From positions 120,430 through 184,429 of the forward strand of contig NZ_AUAR01000008.1 in NCBI RefSeq assembly GCF_000428825.1: 64,000 nucleotides of DNA. Direction: 5' to 3'. Shown here in pieces: positions 34,325 through 43,602 of the stretch. Source of the DNA: Desulfomicrobium escambiense DSM 10707 (GTDB lineage Bacteria > Desulfobacterota > Desulfovibrionia > Desulfovibrionales > Desulfomicrobiaceae). The position numbers were made by a program, and so were the translations under genes. Below the pieces are notes generated by a model. The model made no database searches, was not told where the DNA came from, and saw only the letters and a list, made by a program, of their open reading frames with translations. How positions within the stretch are numbered: the first letter of the stretch is position 1; each line of letters opens with the position of its first letter.

Positions 34325-35632
34325 ATGCTCACCGCACGAAACAGCCTCGGCATCATATTCTTCCCGGCCTTCGACTGGGCCATCTCGCCGACCCACCCCG
34401 AACGCGAGGAGCGCCTCCTCTACACCCAGGACCAGTTCCGGGAGGAAGGCATCTTCGACATCGAGGGCATCCGCGAATACCGTCCTCTGGTGGCCACGCA
34501 AAAGGACATCCTGCGCCCCCACTTCTGCTTCCCCAACGTGCAGGCCGTGTGCACCGACTCCCATCTCATCTCCGCCGGCGGCGTCATCCGCGCCGCCCAG
34601 CTTGTCATGGAGAAGGAGAGGCAGCGCGCCTTCGCCGTGGTGCGCCCCCCCGGACACCACGCCATGCGCACGGTCCACGGCAGCCGCGGCTTTTGCAACA
34701 TCAACATCGAAGCCGTGATGATCGAGTGGATCCGCGAGCACTACGGCAACCTGCGCGTGGCCGTTGTGGACACGGACTGCCATCACGGCGACGGGACCCA
34801 GGACATCTACTGGCACGACCCCGACGTGCTCTTCATCTCCCTGCACCAGGACGGGCGCACCCTCTACCCGGGCACGGGCTTCCCGTCGGAGTGCGGTGGC
34901 CCCAAGGCCATGGGGCGGACCATCAACGTGCCCATGCCGCCGCGCACCTCCGACGAAGGCTACCTGATGACCGTGGCGCGCATCGTCATGCCCATCCTGG
35001 AGCACTTCAAGCCCGACCTGATCATCAACTCCGCGGGCCAGGACAACCACTTCTCGGACCCCATCACGAACATGAACTTCACGGCCCAGGGCTACGCGCG
35101 GCTGACCGAAATGCTCAAGCCCGACATCGCCGTGCTCGAAGGCGGCTACGCCATCAAGGGGGCGCTGCCCTACGTCAACCTGGGCATCAGCCTGGCCCTG
35201 GCCGGCGTGGACTTCTCGGCCGTGCAGGAGCCGGAACTGGACCGCGAGAAGATTCGCGAGCAGAAGTCGACCATGGACTACCTCTCGGCCCTGTGCGACC
35301 AGCTGCCCGAGGTCTACTTCAACCCCAGACCGACGGACGCCGTGCGCGAGGGCGGGTATTTCGTGCGCCGCCGCTCCATCTACTACGACACCGACGACAT
35401 CACCGAGAACCAGGTCGAGCGCCTCAAGGACTGCCCCCACTGCCCGGGCCTGCTGATCGTCGAGAGCGAGACGGCCGACACGCCACGCTGCCTCGGGCTG
35501 CACGTTCCCGTCCAGGGCTGCGACATGTGCAGCCAGGAGGCCGAGGAGCGCTTCGCCAAGGCCCGCCAGGCAGGGTTCGCCTACGCCCAGCTCTCGGACC
35601 GGGTGACCAAGCGCTACGAGTACGCCAAATAG
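34325..35632 (+). CDS. Histone-deacetylase-family hydrolase with C-terminal Cys-rich tail
   Basis: 435 residues. The arginase/deacetylase fold motifs are RPPGHHA, VDTDCHHGDGTQDIYW, the metal Asp in NSAGQDNH and LEGGYA, so the Zn site appears complete. Bacterial members deacetylate polyamines or other small amides. About 90 residues extend beyond the usual domain and contain CPHC and CDMC pairs that could form a zinc ribbon. Tight coupling (11 nt) with the hydantoinase-like gene suggests both act on one amide compound. Ends near a strong palindrome. Confidence 0.87.
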   Translation: MLTARNSLGIIFFPAFDWAISPTHPEREERLLYTQDQFREEGIFDIEGIREYRPLVATQKDILRPHFCFPNVQAVCTDSHLISAGGVIRAAQLVMEKERQRAFAVVRPPGHHAMRTVHGSRGFCNINIEAVMIEWIREHYGNLRVAVVDTDCHHGDGTQDIYWHDPDVLFISLHQDGRTLYPGTGFPSECGGPKAMGRTINVPMPPRTSDEGYLMTVARIVMPILEHFKPDLIINSAGQDNHFSDPITNMNFTAQGYARLTEMLKPDIAVLEGGYAIKGALPYVNLGISLALAGVDFSAVQEPELDREKIREQKSTMDYLSALCDQLPEVYFNPRPTDAVREGGYFVRRRSIYYDTDDITENQVERLKDCPHCPGLLIVESETADTPRCLGLHVPVQGCDMCSQEAEERFAKARQAGFAYAQLSDRVTKRYEYAK

Positions 35633-35639
35633 CCATTGC

Positions 35640-35672
35640 GGGGCATGGGGTTTCGCACCCCATGCCCCTTCC
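35640..35672 (+). terminator. GC-rich hairpin after the deacetylase gene
   Basis: A perfect 11-bp stem ggggcatgggg/ccccatgcccc around tttcgca. Only a weak T-run follows, so termination strength is uncertain. Confidence 0.6.
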
Positions 35673-35704
35673 TGCATCCCCCTGATTTACCGACACTTTC
35701 TCCT

Positions 35705-35722
35705 CCGTCACCAGCTTGTCAC
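35705..35722 (+). promoter_or_regulatory. Possible Pho box
   Basis: CCGTCAC, a 4-nt spacer and TTGTCAC give two direct 7-mers with the 11-nt period of PhoB sites (consensus CTGTCAT repeats). It lies about 165 nt upstream of the PhoU-like/PiT phosphate uptake genes, a fitting target. Confidence 0.45.
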
Positions 35723-35742
35723 ATTTTTTCACAAAATGTGAC
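35718..35742. repeat. Perfect 10-bp inverted repeat upstream of the phosphate genes
   Basis: gtcacatttt and aaaatgtgac pair perfectly around ttcac and are followed by tttt. It could be an operator overlapping the Pho-box-like repeat or a second terminator for the upstream operon. Confidence 0.65.
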
Positions 35743-35888
35743 TTTTGTATGACGAGAAGCATTGCGCCAATCCGAGCGCGGCATTAAAGTCTTCGCGTTC
35801 GCGGCTGGCCCCGCCCGCCGGAACCGCCCGGAGCGCTCCATTCTCCGGGTCTCCCGAGGCTGCAATCACAACGCCGGAGTCCCTGTCC

Positions 35889-36518
35889 ATGGCATTTTCC
35901 ATTTTCCCCAGGAACATACACTTTTTCGAACTCCTCAACAGGCAGAACCGGATTCTGAACGAATCCGCCGGGCAGCTGGCCAGGATCGTCGAGGACCTCA
36001 ACTGCGTGGATGCGGCCTGCAAGACCGTGACCCTCATCGAGGCGGACGCCGACGCACTCTGCCGCGAAATCGCAAAGCAGCTTTCCCAGACCTTCATCAC
36101 CCCCATCGACCGCGAAGACATCTACCGCCTGAACATGACCCAGGAGGATTCGATCAACCGCATCACGGCCATCGCCTCGCGAATGCGCCTGTGCGCTTTC
36201 GACTACATCCGCTTCCCCGCCCGCAAGATGGCGCGAAACATCCTGGGCATGACCGCCCTGACCGGGGAAATGATCTGCTGCCTGGAAGGCAAGCGCGACG
36301 TGTCCGACACCATACGCAAGATCAAGGAGCTCAAGACCGAGTGCGAGATGCTCTTCTCCACTGGGCTGGCCGAGCTGCATGACGTAGAGACGGGCGACAC
36401 GAAGGAGGTCATCGACATCATGCGCTGGACCCAGGTCTACGACCGCTTCGAGATGGCCATCGAGCGCATCGACGACCTGGCCGACGCCATCGAGGAAGTG
36501 GTGCTGAAAAATGCCTGA
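35889..36518 (+). CDS. DUF47 PhoU-like phosphate transport regulator
   Basis: 209 residues from ATG 35889 (MAFSIFPRNIHFFELLNRQN) with GGAG upstream; the open frame begins earlier without similarity. The all-helical DUF47/PhoU-like fold is suggested by heptad-like segments, e.g. DREDIYRLNMTQEDSINRI and the ending FEMAIERIDDLADAIEEVV. These proteins act with PiT transporters and are thought to control them. The last codons overlap the pit start (36511), so the two are translationally coupled. Confidence 0.88.
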   Translation: MAFSIFPRNIHFFELLNRQNRILNESAGQLARIVEDLNCVDAACKTVTLIEADADALCREIAKQLSQTFITPIDREDIYRLNMTQEDSINRITAIASRMRLCAFDYIRFPARKMARNILGMTALTGEMICCLEGKRDVSDTIRKIKELKTECEMLFSTGLAELHDVETGDTKEVIDIMRWTQVYDRFEMAIERIDDLADAIEEVVLKNA

Positions 36519-37521
36519 GCTGCCGATCCTGCTCGTCGTCATCGTCCTCGTGGCCCTGGTCTTCGACTTCACCAACGGGGCCCACGACTGCGCCAACGCC
36601 ATCGCCACGGTGGTCTCGACCAAGGTCATGTCGCCCCGCTCGGCGGTCATGATGGCGGCCAGCCTGAACCTCTTCGGCGCCCTCCTGGGCGAGGAGGTGG
36701 CCCACACCCTGGGCTCCGGCATCGTCAACACGGACATGGTCATGGGCAGCCAGATCCTGGTCCTGGCAGCCCTCATCGGGGCCATCGTCTGGAACATCAT
36801 CACCTGGTACTTCGGCATCCCGTCGTCGTCCTCCCACGCCCTCATCGGCGGGCTCATGGGCGCGGCCATCTGCCACGCCGGGTTCTCCTCCCTGAACGGC
36901 CTGTCCATTTTCAAGAAGGTCCTGCTGCCGCTGGTACTGTCGCCCCTGGCCGGCTTCGGGGTGAGCTACGCGGTCATGACGCTCATAATGCTCATCTTCT
37001 GGCGGGCCAACAGGCACAGCGTGTCGCGCTGGTTCGAAAAGCTGCAGATCCTCTCGTCGGCCTTCATGGCCACCAGTCACGGGCTCAACGACGCCCAGAA
37101 GACCATGGGCGTCATCACCCTGGCCCTCTTCCTCTTCCACAAGATCGACACCATCCACGTGCCCCTGTGGGTGAAGCTGGCCTGCGCCATGGCCATGGCC
37201 ACGGGCACGGCCCTGGGCGGCTGGAAGATCGTCAAGACCATGGGGCACCGCATCTTCAAGCTGGAGCCGGTCCACGGCTTCGCGGCCGAGACGTCGGCGG
37301 CCATGGTCATCACCGGCGCGTCCCTGGTCGGCGCGCCCATCTCCACCACCCACACCATCAGCGCCTGCGTCTTCGGCGTGGGGGCCACCAAGCGCCTCTC
37401 GGCCGTTCGCTGGGGCATCGCCGGCAACCTCGTCGTGGCCTGGATCCTGACCATCCCGGCCTCGGCCCTCATCGCCGGGGCGACCTTCTACCTGTTCACG
37501 CTGATGGGTATCGCCGACTAG
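36511..37521 (+). CDS. pit: PiT-family inorganic phosphate transporter
   Basis: 336 residues with about ten membrane helices. The two inverted PiT signatures are present: DFTNGAHDCANAIATVVSTK near residues 15-34 and ATSHGLNDAQKTMGVI near 188-203. It imports phosphate (or metal phosphate) at the inner membrane driven by ion gradients. It is coupled to the PhoU-like gene upstream, and the thi riboswitch follows about 45 nt downstream. The symbol is by family. Confidence 0.91.
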   Translation: MPELPILLVVIVLVALVFDFTNGAHDCANAIATVVSTKVMSPRSAVMMAASLNLFGALLGEEVAHTLGSGIVNTDMVMGSQILVLAALIGAIVWNIITWYFGIPSSSSHALIGGLMGAAICHAGFSSLNGLSIFKKVLLPLVLSPLAGFGVSYAVMTLIMLIFWRANRHSVSRWFEKLQILSSAFMATSHGLNDAQKTMGVITLALFLFHKIDTIHVPLWVKLACAMAMATGTALGGWKIVKTMGHRIFKLEPVHGFAAETSAAMVITGASLVGAPISTTHTISACVFGVGATKRLSAVRWGIAGNLVVAWILTIPASALIAGATFYLFTLMGIAD

Positions 37522-37569
37522 TTCGAAACTTTACAACGGCGGCCATACTCCGTACACGTCTTCGCACAC

Positions 37570-37656
37570 AAGCTGGGGGAGCCTTCGGGCTGAGAGGGGA
37601 TACGATCCCGACCCTTTGAACCTGACGCAGTTCATGCTGCCGGAGGGAAGCTGGTT
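37570..37656 (+). promoter_or_regulatory. TPP riboswitch (THI element)
   Basis: The conserved THI-box sequences occur in order: gggggagcc, gggctgagagggga, accctttgaacctgac, ttcatgctgccggagggaag. This is the thiamine pyrophosphate aptamer. It lies about 90 nt upstream of thiS and is followed by an intrinsic terminator, so it should turn off thiS-thiG-thiH-thiF-thiE when TPP is plentiful. Confidence 0.95.
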
Positions 37657-37676
37657 CAGGAATCGTCCACCCATCG

Positions 37677-37706
37677 AACCGCGCCTCCCCGGCGCGGTTT
37701 TTCTTT
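37677..37706 (+). terminator. Riboswitch-controlled terminator before thiS
   Basis: aaccgcgcc (37677-37685) and ggcgcggtt (37691-37699) pair perfectly around tcccc, followed by ttttcttt. Placed between the TPP aptamer and thiS, it is the expected expression platform for transcriptional attenuation. Confidence 0.85.
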
Positions 37707-37744
37707 CGCCTCCCCCGCTTGCGACACAGAACGCGGAGGCAGAC

Positions 37745-37945
37745 ATGCACATCACCCTCAACGGCGAAAGCCGCCACATCGCGCCGGGCCAGACTCTGCG
37801 CGACCTGATCCTGTCCATGAACCTCGACCCGGCCGTGGTCGTGGCGGAGCTCAACCGCGACATCGTACCTGGGGCGCAGTTCGCCGCAGCCGTCCTGCGC
37901 GACGGCGACCGCCTCGAACTGCTGAGCTTCGTCGGCGGCGGCTGA
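37745..37945 (+). CDS. thiS: Thiamine biosynthesis sulfur carrier ThiS
   Basis: 66 residues, ubiquitin-like fold, ending in the required Gly-Gly (FVGGG). The start MHITLNGESRH at 37745 follows the riboswitch terminator. ThiF adenylates the C-terminal glycine, which then carries sulfur as thiocarboxylate to ThiG for thiazole synthesis. The ending LELLSFVGGG is typical. First gene of the thi operon. Confidence 0.93.
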   Translation: MHITLNGESRHIAPGQTLRDLILSMNLDPAVVVAELNRDIVPGAQFAAAVLRDGDRLELLSFVGGG

Positions 37946-37990
37946 GCGCGAGCCGTCAACCTTCCCCCACCACTAACAGCGAGAACCGTC

Positions 37991-38782
37991 ATGGAACATA
38001 CCGATATTTTCGAACTGGGCGGCAAGCGCCTGACCAGCCGCCTCTTCACGGGCACGGGCAAGTACGGCGACGACTGCCTCATCCCGGCTGTGTGCGAGGC
38101 CTCGGGCTCCCAGGTCATCACCGTGGCCCTGCGCCGCGTGGAACTGGACGGCCGCGCGGACAACGTCATGCGCCACATCCCCGGCCACATGACCCTGCTC
38201 CCCAACACCTCGGGGGCGCGCACCGCCGACGAGGCCGTGCGCATCGCCCGCCTGGCCCGGGCCATGGGCTGCGGGGACTGGATCAAGATCGAGGTCATCT
38301 CCGACAACCGCCACCTCCTGCCCGACGGCTACGAGACGGCCAGAGCCACGGAAACTCTGGCCAAGGAGGGCTTCGTCGTCCTGCCGTACATGAACCCGGA
38401 CCTCTACGTGGCCCGCTCCCTGGCCGACGCAGGGGCCGCAGCCATCATGCCCCTGGGCGCGCCCATCGGCACCAACCGCGGCCTGCGGACCGAGGAGATG
38501 ATCCGCATCCTCATCGAGGAGATGGACCTGCCCATCATCGTCGACGCCGGCATCGGCACGCCCAGCCAGGCCTGCCAGGCCATGGAGATGGGCGCGGCGG
38601 CCTGCCTGGTCAACACGGCCATCGCCACGGCCTCGGACCCGGTGCTCATGGGCCGGGCCTTCGGCCGCGCCGTGGCCGCCGGCCGCGAGGCCTTCCTGGC
38701 CGGACCCGGGGCCGTTTCCTCACTGGCCCGGGCCTCGTCCCCGCTGACGGGCTTCCTGGGCGAAACGGGGGGCGCGGCATGA
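37991..38782 (+). CDS. thiG: Thiazole synthase ThiG
   Basis: 263 residues, a TIM-barrel enzyme that joins deoxyxylulose 5-phosphate, dehydroglycine and ThiS thiocarboxylate into the thiazole. Motifs: [10 protein letters not shown], the active-site lysine segment [42 protein letters not shown] and [12 protein letters not shown]. Preceded by thiS with 45 nt between; stop overlaps the thiH start (ATGA). Confidence 0.95.
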   Translation: MEHTDIFELGGKRLTSRLFTGTGKYGDDCLIPAVCEASGSQVITVALRRVELDGRADNVMRHIPGHMTLLPNTSGARTADEAVRIARLARAMGCGDWIKIEVISDNRHLLPDGYETARATETLAKEGFVVLPYMNPDLYVARSLADAGAAAIMPLGAPIGTNRGLRTEEMIRILIEEMDLPIIVDAGIGTPSQACQAMEMGAAACLVNTAIATASDPVLMGRAFGRAVAAGREAFLAGPGAVSSLARASSPLTGFLGETGGAA

Positions 38783-39891
38783 GCTTCCTGCCCGAGGCCC
38801 TGCGCCTGCACCGCGAACCGCTGGAGGAGCGGATGGCCGCCGCGACCGGCCACGACGCCCTGCGCGCCCTGGAGCGGGAGCGCGTCGGCGAGGACGGTTT
38901 CCTGGCCCTGCTCTCCCCGGCCGCGGGCCAACATCTGGAGGCCATGGCCGGGCGCGCCCGCGACCTGACCCTGCGCCGCTTCGGCCGCACCGTCAGCCTC
39001 TTCACGCCCCTCTACGTCTCCAACCACTGCGCCAACCACTGCCGCTACTGCGGCTTCGCGGCCCCAAACTCCATCCCCCGCTCCCGACTGACCATGGACG
39101 AGGTGCGAGCCGAGGGCGAGGCCATCGCCGCCACGGGCCTGCGGCAGCTGCTGCTCCTGACGGGCGAGTCGCCGGCCAGGGCCGGGGTGGAGTATCTGGA
39201 GGACTGCGTGCGCGTCCTGCGCCCCCTGTTCCCGTCCATCGCCGTGGAGGTCTTCCCCATGGCCACGGACGACTACAGGCGCCTGGCCGCGGCGGGCGTG
39301 GACGGGCTGACCGTTTTCCAGGAGACCTACGACCCTGACCTCTACGCCGACCTGCACCCGGCCGGCCCCAAGCGCGACTACACCTGGCGCCTGGACACCC
39401 CCATGCGCGGGGCCGAGGCGGGCCTGCGCGTGGTCAACATCGGAGCCCTGCTCGGACTGACCGGCTGGCGGCGGGAGATTTTCGTCACGGGCCTGCACGC
39501 TGCCTGGCTCATGAAACGCTACCCCGGCGTCGACGTGGCCGTGTCCCTGCCGCGCATGAGGCCCCACGCCGGGGCGTTCCAACCGGCCAGCCCCGTGTCC
39601 GACCGCGAGCTGGTCCAGGCCATGACGGCCCTGCGCATCTTCCTGCCGCGCCTGTCCATCACCATCTCCACCCGCGAGACGCCGTCCTTCCGCGACAACA
39701 TCCTGCCCCTGGGCGTGACGCGCATGTCGGCGGGCGTCAGCACGGCCGTGGGCGGACACGCCAAGGCGGGCGAAACCGGCCAGTTCGAGATTTCGGACCC
39801 GCGCAGCGTGGCCGAGGTCTGCGCCATGCTGAAGAGCCGCGGCTACCAGCCGGTCTTCAAGGACTGGGAACCCCTGGAGGCGAGCGCGTGA
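38779..39891 (+). CDS. thiH: 2-iminoacetate synthase ThiH (radical SAM)
   Basis: 370 residues. The cluster motif [10 protein letters not shown] (CxxxCxxC) is at about 85-94, within [14 protein letters not shown]. ThiH cleaves tyrosine to p-cresol and dehydroglycine, the anaerobic route, fitting an anaerobe. Further matches are [19 protein letters not shown] and the C-terminal [12 protein letters not shown]. Start overlaps the thiG stop, and its stop overlaps the GTG of thiF. Confidence 0.94.
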   Translation: MSFLPEALRLHREPLEERMAAATGHDALRALERERVGEDGFLALLSPAAGQHLEAMAGRARDLTLRRFGRTVSLFTPLYVSNHCANHCRYCGFAAPNSIPRSRLTMDEVRAEGEAIAATGLRQLLLLTGESPARAGVEYLEDCVRVLRPLFPSIAVEVFPMATDDYRRLAAAGVDGLTVFQETYDPDLYADLHPAGPKRDYTWRLDTPMRGAEAGLRVVNIGALLGLTGWRREIFVTGLHAAWLMKRYPGVDVAVSLPRMRPHAGAFQPASPVSDRELVQAMTALRIFLPRLSITISTRETPSFRDNILPLGVTRMSAGVSTAVGGHAKAGETGQFEISDPRSVAEVCAMLKSRGYQPVFKDWEPLEASA

Positions 39892-40514
39892 ACGCCTTCG
39901 AGCGCGGCCTGGCCCGGTATCTGGGCGAAGGCGTCCTGGCCTTTCTGCGGACCGTCAGGATCGGGGTCATCGGGGCCGGAGGGCTGGGTTCCAACTGCGC
40001 CATGCATCTGGTCCGCTCCGGCTTCGCCGACCTGGTCCTGGCCGACCCGGACACGGTGGAGCCGTCCAACCTCAACCGCCAGCAATTCACCCTGGCCCAG
40101 GTCGGGCGGCCCAAGGTCTTGGCCCTGCGCGACAACCTGCTGGCCGTGAACCCGGACGCTGCGATAGAGGCCCACATCCGTGCCGTGGACGCCGATGGCA
40201 TGGCGGAGCTTTTCGGTGCCTGCCGGGCCGTGGTCGAAGCCGTGGACGACGCCCGGACCAAGAAGCTCGTCGTCGAGACGCTCGTGCCCGCGGGACGGCT
40301 GGTGGTCGGCGCGTCGGGCCTGGGCGGGGCAGGCGTCGCGGAGCGCATTCGCGTGTCGCGGCCGCTGCCGAACCTCGTCCTAGTCGGCGACCTGACCACG
40401 CCCTGCGACGCGGCCACCCCCCCCCTCTCCCCCGGCGTGGGCATGGCCGCGGCCATGCAGGCCGACGCCGTCCTCCACCATTTTCTGACCGTATATAATG
40501 AGAAGAAACCATGA
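39888..40514 (+). CDS. thiF: ThiS adenylyltransferase ThiF (short form)
   Basis: 208 residues from a GTG at 39888 overlapping the thiH stop (GTGA). The nucleotide motif IGVIGAGGLGSNCAMHLVRSG and the LNRQQF segment identify an E1-like enzyme. The zinc-binding CxxC pairs of E. coli ThiF are absent, as in other short thiazole-operon ThiF proteins. It activates the C terminus of ThiS with ATP. Its stop overlaps the thiE start. Confidence 0.9.
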   Translation: MNAFERGLARYLGEGVLAFLRTVRIGVIGAGGLGSNCAMHLVRSGFADLVLADPDTVEPSNLNRQQFTLAQVGRPKVLALRDNLLAVNPDAAIEAHIRAVDADGMAELFGACRAVVEAVDDARTKKLVVETLVPAGRLVVGASGLGGAGVAERIRVSRPLPNLVLVGDLTTPCDAATPPLSPGVGMAAAMQADAVLHHFLTVYNEKKP

Positions 40515-41170
40515 ATGGACGCCTGCTCGTCACGCAACTCATCCGCCAAGGCGGCATCTACGGGCTGACTGCCGAGAAATTCTCCCTCGGGCGCAGCAAC
40601 ACGGACGTGGTCCGGGCCATGCTCGACGCGGGCGTGCGCATCATCCAGTACCGCGAAAAGACGAAGAAGATGGGCGCCAAATACGTGGAATGCCTGGCCC
40701 TGCGCGCCATGACGCGCCAGGCCGGCGCGGCCTTCATCGTCAACGACGACATCGACCTGGCCCTGCTGGTCGACGCCGACGGCGTGCACGTCGGCCAGGA
40801 GGACCTGCCCGTGGCGGCCGTGCGCTCCCTGGTGGGCGAAGGGCGCGCCATCGGCCTCTCGACCCACTCGCCGGAGCAGGCCCGGGCGGCCGTGGCCGCA
40901 GGCGCGGACTACATCGGCGTGGGGCCGATCTACGCCACGCAGACCAAGGACGACGTCTGCGCGCCCGTGGGCCTGTCCTACCTGGACTTCGTGGTCCGGG
41001 AAATCGACCTGCCCTTCGTGGCCATCGGCGGCATCAAGGAGCGCAACCTGGCCGAGGTGGCCGGTCGCGGGGCGCGCTGTCCGGCTCTGGTGACCGAAAT
41101 CGTCGGGGTTCCGGACATGCGGACGAAGGTCGCAGCGTTGCAGCGCATACTCGGCGCAGCCCGGAAATAA
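40511..41170 (+). CDS. thiE: Thiamine phosphate synthase ThiE
   Basis: 219 residues, TIM barrel joining HMP-pyrophosphate with thiazole phosphate. Motifs: IIQYREKTKKMGAK (diphosphate-binding), AFIVNDDIDLALLVDADGVHVGQ, GLSTHSPEQA, DYIGVGPIYATQTKDD and VAIGGIKERN. The N terminus is about 10 residues longer than usual. Last gene of the riboswitch-controlled operon; thiC and thiD are not in the window, so HMP synthesis is encoded elsewhere. Confidence 0.94.
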   Translation: MNGRLLVTQLIRQGGIYGLTAEKFSLGRSNTDVVRAMLDAGVRIIQYREKTKKMGAKYVECLALRAMTRQAGAAFIVNDDIDLALLVDADGVHVGQEDLPVAAVRSLVGEGRAIGLSTHSPEQARAAVAAGADYIGVGPIYATQTKDDVCAPVGLSYLDFVVREIDLPFVAIGGIKERNLAEVAGRGARCPALVTEIVGVPDMRTKVAALQRILGAARK

Positions 41171-41281
41171 GGCATCCCTTGTCAGACTGCATTCCTCCTT
41201 GATCTGACATGCGTATTGGGCGTACCTAATTCCATCGTCTCACTTTCCCTTATCAATAATACGCATACGCGAGGAACACGC

Positions 41282-43558
41282 ATGGATACCGGAGCCGTTT
41301 CCACACACCGCTGGCGTTTTTTCCGTCTGGGAGGTTTCGACCAGGTCCGCCTCGATTCCGCCGAGGATCTTCTCCATTTGAGCGAACTCGACCAGAAGCT
41401 CTGGGCGGCCCTGAGCTGCCCGGTCACGGGGCTGGAGTTCGACCGCCGCACCCTGGCCCTGCTCGACACCGACGGCGACGGCCGCGTGCGCGTCCCGGAG
41501 ATCCTGGCCGCCGTGCGCTGGGTCTGCACCGTGCTGCGCGACCTCAAGCCCGTCATGGAAGGCCGGGAGGCCCTGCCCCTGGCGGCCATCAACGAGGCCG
41601 ACCCCGAAGGACGCCGCCTGCTGGCCGCCGCCAGGCAGATCCTCAACTTCCTGAACAAGCCGGGGGTGGAGGAGATTTCCGTCGAGGACGTGGCCGGCAC
41701 CGAAACGCTGCTCCACGACTCGCCCTTCAACGGCGACGGCGTGATCACCCCGGCCTCGGCCCGCGACGAGGACACGCACGCGCTCATCGAGGAGATCATG
41801 TCCTGCGTCGGCAGCGTCCCGGACCGGGGCGGCGCGGACGGGATCGGGGCCGAGCAGATCGAAGCGTTCTTTCAGGCCGCGGCCCTGCATGCCGCCTGGT
41901 GGGAGGAAGGCCAGGCCCCAGCGGTCATGCCCTTGGGCGACGGCACGGCGGATGCGGCGGAATGCGTGCGCACGCTGAGGACCAAGATCGACGACTATTT
42001 CACGCGCTGCGCTCTGGCGGCCTACGACCCCAAGGCCGGCGAGGCCCTGAGCCCGGCCCTGGCCACCTACGAAGGTCTTTCGCTGCGGGACCTGGCCGCC
42101 GACCCCGAACTCGAACGGCTGCCCCTGGCCCGCATCGAAGCCGGACGGCCGCTGCCGCTGGGCAGCGGGGTCAACCCGGCCTGGGCTTCCGCCCTGACGA
42201 CATTCCGGACCCAGGTCGTCGCGCCTCTTCTCGGGGAAGCCGACAGCCTCGATGCCGAAGGGTGGGAGCGTCTCAAGTCCCTCATGGCCCCCTACGAGGC
42301 GTGGCAGGCGGCCAAGGCCGGCATCGAGGTCGAAGCCCTGGGGCCCGAACGGGTCCGGGCGCTCCTGGCCGGCGACGCCCGGGACCGGCTGAGCAAGGTC
42401 CTGGAGGAGGACCTGAGCCTGGCCGAGCAGGTCGAGAGCTTCGAGGGCGTCATCCGACTCGTGCACTGCACCCGCGACCTCCTGGTCCTGCTGAACAACT
42501 TCGTGTCCTTCCGCGACTTCTACGTCCAGGACCGCAAGGCCGTCTTCCAGGCCGGCACCCTGTACCTGGACGGACGGGCCTGCGAGTTGTGCATCCGCGT
42601 CGCGTCCCCCGACGCCCACGCGACCCTGGCCGCCCTGAGCCAGACCTACCTGGCCTACTGCCGCTGCACCCGGCGGGGCAGCACCGAACAGATGTTCATC
42701 GCCGCGGCCTTCACGGGGGGCGACGCGGACAACCTCATGGTCGGCCGCAACGGCATCTTCTACGACCGCGAGGGCCAGGATTGGGACGCGGCCATCGTCA
42801 AGATCGTCGAGCACCCCATTAGCGTGCGCCAGGCTTTCTGGCTGCCCTACAAACGAATGGGACGGATGGTCGGGGAGCAGATCGCCAAGTTCGCCGCGGC
42901 CAAGGACAGCGCGGTGAGCACGACCGCCGGAGCCAAGCTGGCCGACGTGGGCGCCAAGCCCGACGCGGCGGTCAAGCCCCCCTTCGACGTGGGCAAGTTC
43001 GCCGGCATCTTCGCCGCTATCGGCCTGGCCCTGGGCGCCATCGGCACGGCCATCGCAACCGTGCTGGGCGGCTTCCTGTCCCTGGCCGTCTGGCAGATGC
43101 CCCTGGTGGTGGGCGGAGTGCTACTCATGATCTCCGGTCCCTCCATGCTCATCGCCTACCTGAAACTGCGGCAGCGCAACCTCGGCCCGATCCTCGACGC
43201 GTGCGGCTGGGCCGTGAACACCCGGGCCAGCATCAACATCCCCTTTGGCGCGACCCTGACCAAGGTGGCGGAACTGCCCAAGGGCGCCCAGCGCTCCCTG
43301 CGCGACCCCTTTGCCGAGAAAAAGACCCCGTGGAAACGCTGGGCCGTCATCCTGGCCCTCTTCGTCGCCCTTGGCATGGCCTGGGACAAGGGGTACATCG
43401 GGCAACTGGCGGACGCGCTGAAGCCGCTTTTCGGTAGCAGGCAGACCAACGCCACGGAGCAGGCCGCGCCCGCGTCCAACGTCACCGGCCAGGCCCCGGC
43501 GGCGAAGGCGCCCAACGCCACGGCGGGTCCGGCCGCACCCGCCCAACCATCAAAATGA
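41282..43558 (+). CDS. Large EF-hand membrane protein of unknown function
   Basis: 758 residues from ATG 41282, which has GAGGA upstream. A canonical 12-residue EF-hand loop DTDGDGRVRVPE lies at 62-73, and FNGDGVITP further on may be a second, degenerate loop. The N-terminal 550 residues are soluble and mostly helical. A long hydrophobic block at about 572-626 could form two membrane helices, with a third near 685-705, and an Ala/Pro/Asn-rich tail. Similar EF-hand proteins occur in many proteobacteria without a known role. Calcium binding is inferred from the loop only. It stands alone, ending in a terminator. Confidence 0.75.
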   Translation: MDTGAVSTHRWRFFRLGGFDQVRLDSAEDLLHLSELDQKLWAALSCPVTGLEFDRRTLALLDTDGDGRVRVPEILAAVRWVCTVLRDLKPVMEGREALPLAAINEADPEGRRLLAAARQILNFLNKPGVEEISVEDVAGTETLLHDSPFNGDGVITPASARDEDTHALIEEIMSCVGSVPDRGGADGIGAEQIEAFFQAAALHAAWWEEGQAPAVMPLGDGTADAAECVRTLRTKIDDYFTRCALAAYDPKAGEALSPALATYEGLSLRDLAADPELERLPLARIEAGRPLPLGSGVNPAWASALTTFRTQVVAPLLGEADSLDAEGWERLKSLMAPYEAWQAAKAGIEVEALGPERVRALLAGDARDRLSKVLEEDLSLAEQVESFEGVIRLVHCTRDLLVLLNNFVSFRDFYVQDRKAVFQAGTLYLDGRACELCIRVASPDAHATLAALSQTYLAYCRCTRRGSTEQMFIAAAFTGGDADNLMVGRNGIFYDREGQDWDAAIVKIVEHPISVRQAFWLPYKRMGRMVGEQIAKFAAAKDSAVSTTAGAKLADVGAKPDAAVKPPFDVGKFAGIFAAIGLALGAIGTAIATVLGGFLSLAVWQMPLVVGGVLLMISGPSMLIAYLKLRQRNLGPILDACGWAVNTRASINIPFGATLTKVAELPKGAQRSLRDPFAEKKTPWKRWAVILALFVALGMAWDKGYIGQLADALKPLFGSRQTNATEQAAPASNVTGQAPAAKAPNATAGPAAPAQPSK

Positions 43559-43561
43559 TCG

Positions 43562-43588
43562 GCGCCGGCCCAAAGGCCGGCGCTCTTT
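43562..43588 (+). terminator. Terminator-like hairpin after the EF-hand gene
   Basis: gcgccggcc and ggccggcgc pair perfectly around caaa, followed by tcttt. Confidence 0.7.
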
Positions 43589-43602
43589 CCTGAGGATCGC
43601 CG

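Noticed and set aside
41180..41209. TGTCAGA/TCTGACA repeat before the EF-hand gene as an operator
   Set aside because: Arms are only 7 bp with a 16-nt gap; too weak to call without comparative data.
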